Source: Enterocloster hominis (ex Liu et al. 2021)
Lineage (GTDB): Bacteria > Bacillota > Clostridia > Lachnospirales > Lachnospiraceae
Direction: 5' to 3'
Length of the DNA stretch: 64,000 bases
Assembly: GCA_014385265.1 (NCBI GenBank)
Contig: JACRTJ010000013.1
Span: 1-64,000 of the forward strand
Position numbers and translations under genes: made by a program. Under the pieces are notes generated by a model. That model saw only the letters and a list, made by a program, of their open reading frames with translations, was not told the DNA's origin and did not search any database. Of the stretch, positions 15,643-23,186 are shown piece after piece (the first letter of the stretch is position 1; the number at the start of each line of letters is the position of its first letter).

Positions 15643-17525
15643 GCTGTTTGTACTCCTTTCATCGGCTCTCTCTGTGGTAAACTGCTGACCGGGACGAACA
15701 CGCCCTTTGCAATGTCCTCTGCACGAATGGCGGCTTTCTTGGCTTCGATTTCCGCCTTTTTCCTCTCCTTGATTTTGTCCTCGTATCGCTTCTGCGCTCC
15801 GCTGGCTTTCCGCTTCAAGTAGTTCTGATGAAGCCTGTCCTTGCGTTCCTCACGCTTGCGGATTTCCTCTAATTCCTCCGGGGTAAGCTCCGCTTCTCCA
15901 AACGCCGGGGGAACGAATCGCCCAACAAAATTGAAGTAAATCTCGACCTCCTGTGTGGTCTGTATACTGCCTTTACGGTCACGCTCATGCACAAGGATTT
16001 TCTCGATAAACTCGTTGAGCATAGCAATGGTCAGCTTGTCGAAGTTCTCATACTTGTCAATCAGAGCGATAAAACGGTCAGCGTCCTTTTCGTGCTTCTC
16101 ATAGCTCTTGACTGCCTTTTCCAGAGCAGAGATTTCAGCGGTAAGCTCGGTCTGCTCCTTTTCGTATTGAGCGTCCAGAGTGGCGTATCTGCTGTCGGAC
16201 AGCTTTCCTAAAATGTTGTCCTCATAGATTTTACAGAGCAGGACTTCCAGTTCGGACACTCTCTGCTTTGCGGTGGCAAGGCGTATCCGCTGTTTCTTAA
16301 CCTCTGCTGTCTGCTGGCTGGACTGCGCTTCCTGTACCACTCGGACAAACTCGGCTCGGTCATGCTTCGCATACTCGGCAATGGCTTTGAGCATTTCGGA
16401 AACAAGGGACAGTACCACATCTTCATTGATACGGTGCTGGGTCTTGCAGAGCTTTCCAACTGGGACTTTGCTGTATTGGGAACAGGTATATTGAGAAATA
16501 CGCTTGCCGTTGTTGGTACGGTGGACATACATCTTGCCGCCGCAATCGGCACAATAAAGCAAGCCTGTGAGGGGAGCTGCTTCGCCCCAGCCGTCCGGGT
16601 AGCGTCTGACATTCCCACGGATTTTCTGCACAAGGTCAAAGGTCTGCTGGTCAATGATAGGCTCATGGGTATTCTCGAAAATTGTCCATTCGTCCTCCGG
16701 GACATAATGGCTTTTCTTGTCCTTGAAGTGCTTTCGGGTCTTGAAATTGATGGTGTGTCCCAGATATTCACGCTTTTCAAGAATGTTGCAGATGGTGGAA
16801 GAACCCCAGCCGTACATATCTTTGAAAGTCTTGTTTTTGTTCACGCCCTCGCCGTGTTGGGCAAGGTAAGCAGACGGAATAAGCACCTTTTCCGATTTCA
16901 GTTTACTGGCGATCTGATACGGACCGTAGCCGTCAATCGTCATGGCAAAGATGCGCTTGACCACATCAGCGGCTTCGGGGTCAACCAACCATTGGTCTCT
17001 GGCTTCGTTCCAGAGATAGCCGTAAATAACCGTGCCTGTGAGGTGCTTGCCGGACTTGCCTTTGGATTGAAAAGTGGAACGGATTTTACGGCTGGTGTCT
17101 CTGGCGTAGTATTCGTTCATAATGTTGCGGAAAGGGGTAAAATCATCGTCCCCTCTGGCGCTGTCCACGCCGTCATTGATGGCGATAAGGCGCACGCCAC
17201 GCTGACGCAGGATTTCCATAATCTGACCGACTTTCAGATAGTCACGACCCATGCGGCTCATGTCCTTGATACACAGGTACTCCACATTCCCGGCTTCCAC
17301 TTCTTTCATCATTGCCAAAAATCCGGGACGGTCAAAGCAAGTACCACTAATGCCATCGTCCGTGAAATGGACAATGTTCGTAAACCCCTGCCGTGCGGCG
17401 AACTCCTCCAACATAGCCTTTTGATTGGAAATGGAATTGCTCTCACGCTGCTGGTCATCATCTTTGCCAAAGTCATCACGGCTCAATCGTTCATACAGAG
17501 CAGTGATTTTCTCGTTTTTTCTCAT
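15639..17525 (-). CDS. Large serine recombinase of the outer element (628 aa)
   Basis: N-terminal resolvase domain with the catalytic serine in ALYERLSRDD (Ser15) and the DDGISGTCFDRPGF and KDMSRMGRDYLKVG motifs. It is followed by a recombinase domain (~165-270), a zinc ribbon (LLYCADCGGKMYVH) and a coiled coil. The length is typical of TnpX/TndX-like recombinases, which move elements using 2-bp cores. The start at 17525 follows AAAGGAGCG. The frame is also open upstream into virD4, so readthrough would give a 980-residue VirD4-recombinase fusion. It catalyses insertion and excision of the element that splits virD4. Confidence 0.95.
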   Translation of the reverse strand: MRKNEKITALYERLSRDDFGKDDDQQRESNSISNQKAMLEEFAARQGFTNIVHFTDDGISGTCFDRPGFLAMMKEVEAGNVEYLCIKDMSRMGRDYLKVGQIMEILRQRGVRLIAINDGVDSARGDDDFTPFRNIMNEYYARDTSRKIRSTFQSKGKSGKHLTGTVIYGYLWNEARDQWLVDPEAADVVKRIFAMTIDGYGPYQIASKLKSEKVLIPSAYLAQHGEGVNKNKTFKDMYGWGSSTICNILEKREYLGHTINFKTRKHFKDKKSHYVPEDEWTIFENTHEPIIDQQTFDLVQKIRGNVRRYPDGWGEAAPLTGLLYCADCGGKMYVHRTNNGKRISQYTCSQYSKVPVGKLCKTQHRINEDVVLSLVSEMLKAIAEYAKHDRAEFVRVVQEAQSSQQTAEVKKQRIRLATAKQRVSELEVLLCKIYEDNILGKLSDSRYATLDAQYEKEQTELTAEISALEKAVKSYEKHEKDADRFIALIDKYENFDKLTIAMLNEFIEKILVHERDRKGSIQTTQEVEIYFNFVGRFVPPAFGEAELTPEELEEIRKREERKDRLHQNYLKRKASGAQKRYEDKIKERKKAEIEAKKAAIRAEDIAKGVFVPVSSLPQREPMKGVQTA

Positions 17526-17612
17526 AACTTGCGCTCCTTTCTTCGGTTTTAGGTTGTGTGTTCTAAGAGACTTCCCAACCGCTTGATTAAGAAGTCTTTT
17601 AGAGCATACAAC

Positions 17613-18581
17613 ACCCGCCGCCAGTTTGTATTTTTTGTACTGCTTGACTGCAAAATGTTCCGGGTCTTTTTCTTCCAGACGTTCAAACATGAGGTCAACC
17701 GGGTTCTGGAAATCCTCGTCGTCCTCGCGGGCTTCCGACGCATTTATCATTTCAAGCAGCGTCGTGAAGTTCTTCTCGTCCTCTGGGGCTTCATACCAGA
17801 TATAGCCGATTAGTGCGGTGTAGTAGAGCTTTTCCGCTTTCACCCAGAAATCCTCGCCGGATTTTTCCCCGTCGCCTTTGGTGTTGGCGATAATGGTATT
17901 GACTAATTTCAAAATGTCCTTTTCGCTCCGCAGATAGGCAAAGGGATTGTATTTCATGGATTTTTTGAAGTTAATCGTATTTAGCACTTTGATACGGTAT
18001 TTGTACCGCTGCAACATTTTCCCGGTTTCCAAAATCAGTGTTCCTTTCGGGTCAGTGACGATATACGACGTTGGAAAATCCTTTGACGTACATTGCATGA
18101 GCGACGGTTTCACAAAGAACCGGGTCTTGCCGCTGCCGGAACCGCCGATTACAAGAATATTTTTGTTTCTTGCGTATTTCGGCTGCTTCGGGCGGCTGTT
18201 CATGGTGAGCCGTTCCGTCTGCGTTAAGGGGATATTGTTCTCAAATACCGGGTCTGTGTACGGCTTTATGTCGTCAGCCCCGCCCCAACGCGCCGAACCG
18301 TATTCTGTCCCGCGGCGGTATTTCTTCGCGTTCTTGCCTTTGGTGTAGATAATCAGCCGGACAATGACCGCCCCCGCAATGCCGATAAGTAAGTCTGCCG
18401 GGTGGAAGCTCGGCGCGATACTGGAAAAGGCGGTGGTAAAACCGTCCCCAAGATGTAGCAGCTTTGCGCTTGCGTCCGCGCCGGGGGATAGACGGACAGC
18501 CGCGCCCACTTTATCAAAGAGCCAGACAAAGAGCAGATACGGGAGATTTAGGATAAGCAGCTTCTTGATTTCCGGCTTCAT
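17613..18581 (-). pseudogene. virD4: Coupling protein VirD4/TraG, N-terminal fragment (323 codons)
   Basis: Contains two N-terminal membrane segments (LLILNLPYLLFVWLF and LLIGIAGAVIVRLIIY), the YGSARWGG motif and Walker A VIGGSGSGKTRF. It ends at KYKLAAG, where the outer element interrupts it. The missing C-terminal part is at 817-1659. The start overlaps the pcfB stop by 4 nt. The frame runs on for 29 element-coded residues straight into the recombinase, so there is no stop at the junction. As arranged, the ICE lacks an intact coupling protein unless the element excises. Confidence 0.9.
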
Positions 18582-19054
18582 AGCGATACCTCCCTGTCCT
18601 TGTTCTTGACCTTTGCCCGTTCCGCGTTCTTGCCCTGTGCGGCTTCTTTGAGCGTAGAGAGCAGCTTTCGGATAGAGGGCTTTTTCTCCTGTGTCAGCTT
18701 CTTTGCGGAAAACTCCTTAAAGGCTGCGGTCAGCACGTCCGCGTCCCGCCCCTTGAAAAAAACCAGATAGCGGGGCGGGCTTTCCGTTGCGTCCTTTTTC
18801 AGCGCAAAGTCGATACCGTACTTTTTCGCCGTACTCTCAAAGGCTTTGATATTGCCCTCGGTAATCTCAATGTTGGAAACGCCCGCGTTCTGCTTCATAA
18901 GCTGCTTTAAGCTCTGCTTTCCCTGTGGCGGTTTTGCAAGCTGCTTTTTGCCCTTTGACAGTATGGCTTTCATTGCCTTTTGGAGCGTCTGGGCGGTCAG
19001 CTTCCCGGTCTTGATGTAAAGGGCTATGGTCTTTTCGTTTACTTCGTCCTGCAA
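18578..19054 (-). CDS. PcfB family conjugation protein (DUF3801, 158 aa)
   Basis: Begins MQDEVNEKTIALYIKTGKLTAQTLQKAM, the signature of the PcfB/DUF3801 family, and continues with the FESTAKKYGIDFALKKD segment. In the pCF10 system PcfB is a cytoplasmic substrate adaptor for the coupling protein. Here it directly precedes virD4 with a 4-nt overlap. The basic C-terminal tail (KNAERAKVKNKDREVSL) is typical. The protein looks intact. Confidence 0.9.
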   Translation of the reverse strand: MQDEVNEKTIALYIKTGKLTAQTLQKAMKAILSKGKKQLAKPPQGKQSLKQLMKQNAGVSNIEITEGNIKAFESTAKKYGIDFALKKDATESPPRYLVFFKGRDADVLTAAFKEFSAKKLTQEKKPSIRKLLSTLKEAAQGKNAERAKVKNKDREVSL

Positions 19055-19095
19055 TTCCTCGCGTCCTCCTTTCGCGTTTCTTTATGGGGCGGCGG

Positions 19096-19317
19096 TCAGA
19101 TACGCACCCGCAGCCCGTTCAAGTCCTCGGCTCTGATACCCACAAGATACCAGTTGTCGCCGTACTCAATCCGGGTCGGCTTCCACTTGCCCCGCACGAA
19201 TACGTCAAAGCACTCACCGCAATGCAAGCCCCCGTAGTAGCTGTTTAAGTCAAAGCGAATGTCGTAACGGTCGGTGCGCTCGTCAAATACCAATGCTCCT
19301 GTCATTTTCTGTGCCAT
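19096..19317 (-). CDS. DUF5348 family small protein (73 aa)
   Basis: A 73-residue beta-rich protein (GALVFDERTDRYDIRF...YGDNWYLVGIRAEDLNGLRVRI) resembling DUF5348, found between the replication-initiator-like gene and pcfB in ICEs of this type. The start has an AGGAGG site. There is no membrane segment. The function is unknown; linkage suggests conjugation or element maintenance. Confidence 0.75.
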   Translation of the reverse strand: MAQKMTGALVFDERTDRYDIRFDLNSYYGGLHCGECFDVFVRGKWKPTRIEYGDNWYLVGIRAEDLNGLRVRI

Positions 19318-19340
19318 AATAAAATCCTCCTTTTGTTGTT

Positions 19341-20324
19341 TTACAGGCTTTCGCCCGGTTTGAATGAATAATAGTCCGGGTCGCCGTACTGCGGCTTCTT
19401 CGGTGACAGTGCGCCGCTTGCCATGTCATGGGCGACAAGGGAAGTGTAATAATTGCCGATAGTGGACGGGGCGTTGAAAAGGGCTGCTTTCAGATATTGC
19501 TTGATGTTGCGGATTTTCGTTGTGTTCTCCCGCATACAGTCAAGCACAAAGCGGATATGCTCGCCGTCCAGTTTCATAAACTTAGATTTCACAAGCTCTG
19601 CCGGGTAGTCGTCCCCCGCAATCCGTACCCGCTTTCTGGCGGTGCATACGGTTTCAAGCATGAGGTCTACAATCTCGTCCAGCCTGTCCCCGTCAAACTT
19701 CATGTCCTGTTTGAGAATGTGGTAGTCGATATTGTCCTTGATGATTTCCCGGTATATATCAACTGCGCTCTGTGCTGCCGCTTCCGTTCCTTTCCGTTCC
19801 GGCGGCGTAGCCGCTTCTCTGCAAGGAGAGGGGTTAGGGGAAAGGATAGGAATGGAATGGGTACTTGATAAATCTGTATTTGATTTTTCTTTTTTTGGTA
19901 AGTCAGTTCTTTGTATATCTTTATTTAATTGCGTTGGATTTTCCAACGTAGGTTTTTCCAATGTTGGTTTTTCCTGCGTTGGATTATCCAATGTTGGATT
20001 TTCCAATGTAGGTAAATCCGGCGTAGGCGGCTGCGGCTGCTCGAATATCACATAGTCCGCGCCCCGCAAGCGTCCTTTCTCGTCGCGCTCCCTTGACCGA
20101 ACGATATACCCGGCGCGTTCAAGCTCCTTAATGGCTTCGCGGATAGCGTCTATCTTCTCCCGGTTGATAAGGGATAAGCCTTTCAAGGTGTAGTCCCAAT
20201 CTTCGGGGAGTGACAGCATTTGCGACAACAGCCCTTTTGCCTTTAAGGAAAGCTCCTTGTTGCGTAGGTGGTGGTTGCTCATTACGGTGTAGCCCTTGTT
20301 CCGTTCCACTCTGAAAACTGCCAT
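19341..20324 (-). CDS. Replication-initiator-like winged-helix protein of the ICE (327 aa)
   Basis: Residues 1-95 form a helix-turn-helix of the RepA-N or replication-initiator-A type (FRVERNKGYTVMSNHHLRNKELSLKAKGLLSQMLSLPEDWDYT). A proline-rich repeat linker (~100-133) and a C-terminal DUF6017-like helical domain (~185-310) follow. Such proteins head the conjugation operon of Tn1549-like ICEs and may support replication of the excised form. The linker is encoded by 15-nt tandem repeats (about 19930-20015) giving variants of NPTLE/KPTLE. The start follows AAAGGAGTG. Confidence 0.8.
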   Translation of the reverse strand: MAVFRVERNKGYTVMSNHHLRNKELSLKAKGLLSQMLSLPEDWDYTLKGLSLINREKIDAIREAIKELERAGYIVRSRERDEKGRLRGADYVIFEQPQPPTPDLPTLENPTLDNPTQEKPTLEKPTLENPTQLNKDIQRTDLPKKEKSNTDLSSTHSIPILSPNPSPCREAATPPERKGTEAAAQSAVDIYREIIKDNIDYHILKQDMKFDGDRLDEIVDLMLETVCTARKRVRIAGDDYPAELVKSKFMKLDGEHIRFVLDCMRENTTKIRNIKQYLKAALFNAPSTIGNYYTSLVAHDMASGALSPKKPQYGDPDYYSFKPGESL

Positions 20325-20349
20325 AGTAAATCACTCCTTTTGCTGTGGA

Positions 20350-20467
20350 TTTGTTACGCAGTAGAAGCGCGGTTTCGGGGGATAAGGTATAAATCCCTTG
20401 CCGCGCCAGATACGCGCCCGCAAAATCGCTTGTAGCAAGGCTTTTTCTGCCCCTACTGCGTAACAAA
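20350..20467. repeat. 15-bp perfect inverted repeat upstream of the initiator gene
   Basis: TTTGTTACGCAGTAG (20350-20364) is perfectly complementary to CTACTGCGTAACAAA (20453-20467) across 88 nt. It lies just before the initiator start on the minus strand. A six-codon frame starting at 20473 ends in TAG inside the distal arm. It could be a leader structure controlling the operon or an iteron-like binding site. Confidence 0.6.
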
Positions 20468-20473
20468 GGGCAT

Positions 20474-20540
20474 AAAAAAGCGGCGTTCCTGTTCTCCCAT
20501 GTAGAGAGTAAGAAACGCCGCTTCTGCGTCGTATTCAGTT
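20474..20540 (-). terminator. Terminator with AACTGAATAC element at the head of the ICE operon
   Basis: On the minus strand AAGCGGCGTT/AACGCCGCTT forms a 10-bp stem (20523-20478) followed by six T. AACTGAATAC (20540-20531) sits 7 nt upstream of the stem. There is no gene upstream on this strand within the intact sequence, so an attenuation role for the conjugation operon is plausible. Confidence 0.7.
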
Positions 20541-20558
20541 TTTAGTACAATACCCTGC

Positions 20559-22523
20559 TTGTCCGTCGCTCGAAAAACCTTGATTTTCCAGTGTTTTCAA
20601 AAGTATCGTTATCTAACGTCAGCTTTTGAGCGTCCCGCCTGGAAACAACTTATTGCAGACATCGAAGCAGGCAAAGTTGCTCATGTCATTGTAAAAGATA
20701 TGAGCAGGGCGGGGCGTGACTATCTGCAAACAGGCTTTTACACGGAGGTATTCTTCCGTCAGCATCATGTTCACTTTGTGGCGATTGCCAACAGCGTGGA
20801 CAGCGACGATCAGAACAGCAATGAGTTTGCCCCGTTCCTCAACATTATGAACGAGTGGTATCTTCGTGATTTGAGCCGCAAGCAGAAAACAGCAATCCGT
20901 GTGAAAGGCGAATCCGGCAAGCCTACCACCAACTGTGCCATTTATGGCTACAAGAAAATGCCTGGAGATAAGTACAGTTGGTATATCGACGAGGAAGCCG
21001 CTGCGGTTGTCCGCCGTATTTTCCGGCTGACCATCGAGGGAAACGGTCCTTATGACATCGCCCGTATTCTCTATGACGATAAGGTGGAAACTCCTGCGGT
21101 CTACGCCGCAAAGCAGGGGCGTGGCGTTTGGAAAAGCAAAGAGGAATTTCCCAACCCTTATAACTGGAGTGGTTATATCGTTGGGCAGATTCTCTCCAAG
21201 CCCGAATATATGGGGCATACGGTCAACTTCCGTTCTCACAAGCAGTCCTACAAGGACAAAAATCCGGTTATGAATCCGCAGGAGGACTGGCTAATTTTTG
21301 AGAACACCCACGAAGCGATTGTAGATAAGGAAATGTGGGAGCTTGCACAGAAACTGCGAAAGACACCGAGACGCCACGATACGCTTGGCGAAGCCAATCC
21401 GCTGACTGGACTTCTGTTCTGCGCTGACTGCGGAGCGAAAATGACCAATCACCGTTCCAAAGGCGGTACGGAGAACAATCCCTATCCCTCTGATTTTTAC
21501 GATTGCTCCGCCTACACGCTGGCACATCAAAAGCGCACTCATGCTTGCAGCGGTCACTATATTCGGACAAAAGCGGTCAGAGAGCTTGTTTTGGAAACCA
21601 TCCGAACAGCCAGCACCTTTGCCATCGCCAATCAGGATGAGTTTATGAAAAAGGTGCGTTCTGCTTCTCAAATCAGACAGGCGGAAGTCGCAAAGGATAC
21701 CAAACGCAGGTTGAACAAAGACCGTAGGCGTATTGCCGAGCTTGATACCATTATCAAAAAGCTCTACGAATCTTTTGCCATTGGGCGCATTACCGATGAA
21801 CGCTTTGATACTCTGCTTGCAGAATACGAAGCGGAACAGAAAGCTCTTGTCACATCTGTATCGGAGGCAGAATCGCATCTGTCCTCTTTTGAGGAAGATA
21901 CTGACCGTGCGGCGCAGTTCCATTCACTGGCAAAGAAGTACACCGACTTTTCCGAATTGACAACCCCGATGATCAATGAGTTTATTGAAAAAATCATTGT
22001 CCACGCCCCGGAAAAGATTGACGGGGATCGGGTGCAGGAGGTTGAGATTTATCTGAAATTTATCGGACGGTTTGAACTGCCCGGACCGGAGCTGACACCG
22101 GAGGAGATCAAGCGGCAGGAACAGCTTCGCAGACACCGCATCAAGAGTCGGGAACGCTACCAAAAAATCAAGGCTGGTGAACACGCAGTTGGTCAGCCAT
22201 TTAAGCTAATCTGTAAATGCTGCGGTGAAGAATTTGAATCCAAGCGGTCAAATACTCTGTTTTGCAGTCCGAAGTGCCGTACTAAATTTTACCGGCAGGA
22301 AGCGGCGGAAAACCGAAAGCGGGAATGTGTCTGTGAGAACTGCGGAAAAACTTTTACCGCTACACGGAAAGATGTAAAATACTGCTGTGATGATTGCAGA
22401 GCAAACGCAAACCGCAGGATGCAGAAAGAACGCAATGCTGCGAAGCAAATAAAAGAGAACGAACCAGTATTGCTTGATAACCCGCCTATTAAAGAAAATG
22501 GACAAGAACAGAAAACCGCATAA
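20559..22523 (+). pseudogene. Serine recombinase lacking its catalytic N-terminus
   Basis: From FERPAWKQL (about 20620) the product matches large serine recombinases: KDMSRAGRDYLQTG, the recombinase domain, the zinc ribbon LLFCADCGAKM and a coiled coil. The first ~75 residues, including the catalytic serine (YARLS-type motif), are absent. The open frame before this point (MSVARKTLIFQ...) is unrelated, so recombination activity should be lost. An unusual C-terminal extension has two CxxC-type treble-clef fingers (CKCCGEEFES and CENCGKTFTA). The junction with the ICE operon leader lies about 20540-20620. Confidence 0.8.
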
Positions 22524-22615
22524 TAAATGACGCTGAAGGCGACTTGTGAGAATAAAATCTCATGAGCCGCCTTCTTTGCGTTTTCAGCCGGATACGGCAG
22601 AAAGGAATAAAATTT

Positions 22616-22822
22616 ATGACAGAAAATGAAAAGAAGCTTTTGCAGGCGAAGCATAGATTGGAAGAAGCACAGATGCGTGACCGGCAGAAAGAGCGCAAAG
22701 CACGGACACGGCGGCTGATTCAGGAAGGTGCGATTTTGGAGAAAGCATTACCGCAGACAACACAGATGACTTTGGAACAGTTGGAGGTTTTTTTGTGCGA
22801 AGTATTCAAACCAATACGATGA
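22616..22822 (+). CDS. DUF3847-like short protein of the kdp element (68 aa)
   Basis: A short charged coiled coil (MTENEKKLLQAKHRLEEAQ) with the ARTRRLIQEGAILEKAL version of the family signature. The start at 22616 follows AAAGGAAT. It is shorter than the other two copies (119 and 104 aa) but stands in the same position upstream of oriT and relaxase. It is followed within 10 nt by a strong terminator. Confidence 0.7.
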   Translation: MTENEKKLLQAKHRLEEAQMRDRQKERKARTRRLIQEGAILEKALPQTTQMTLEQLEVFLCEVFKPIR

Positions 22823-22830
22823 TTTTTATG

Positions 22831-22860
22831 AGCGACCGGCTATCGGTCGCTTTTTCTTTT
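22831..22860 (+). terminator. Terminator between DUF3847 and oriT
   Basis: The 8-bp stem AGCGACCG/CGGTCGCT with loop GCTAT is followed by TTTTCTTTT. It ends the recombinase-DUF3847 transcript before the oriT region. Confidence 0.85.
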
Positions 22861-22865
22861 TCCCG

Positions 22866-22901
22866 AAGGGCGCACTTACTCACCACCTGCAAAGCAGGCG
22901 G
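22866..22901 (-). other. oriT: Predicted oriT of the kdp element (RSF1010/MOBQ type)
   Basis: Read on the minus strand, CCGCCTGC-TTT-GCAGGTGG (22901-22883, one G-U pair) is followed by TGAGT and AAGTGCGCCCT. It is upstream of the rightward relaxase at 23187 and on the opposite strand, as at the other two sites. The rest of 22902-23186 shows short inverted repeats and no convincing gene. Confidence 0.8.
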
Positions 22902-23186
22902 TAGTATCCCTCCCGTTGGTCGGGCTCGTGCGCTCTTCACAAAGCGTCTTTCAGCCGCTTTTCCAGAGGGGGCAGGCAATGTCGCAAGCGAACATTCCCT
23001 GTGCAGCCGGCTCTATATTTTGCACTATCAGCAAAACGATGAGGTGGCATATTGCCACCCCATCCCGCCGCCTGCCTGCGAAAACCTGCCACCGGCAGCT
23101 TTTACGCAGTTATAGGTATCGCATTTCCGGCGACACCCATTTTCTCTTTTCAAAAGAGAAACAGAAAGAAAGGACGGTGAAAACAA

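Larger units (their letters stand above)
1658..17615. mobile_element. Outer serine-recombinase mobilizable transposon inserted in virD4
   Basis: The element interrupts virD4. Left flank and right flank share the dinucleotide CC on the plus strand (1658-1659 and 17614-17615; GG on the coding strand), and joining them there regenerates an open virD4 frame. This is the 2-bp crossover signature expected for a large serine recombinase. Genes assigned to it are tnpW, a toprim/AAA primase-helicase, MobA/MobL, DUF3847, two small membrane proteins, tnpV and the recombinase, together with a nested tyrosine-integrase element. Both ends carry short repeated AAGTC/GACTT blocks that may be recombinase sites. 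It resembles Tn4451-type mobilizable transposons in gene content. Confidence 0.85.

Noticed and set aside
20128-20466. Leftward 112-aa frame beginning MLRSRGRKSL over the ICE leader and initiator gene
   Set aside because: It starts with TTG, has no ribosome site, and most of it overlaps the initiator gene in another frame; the structured leader explains the region better.
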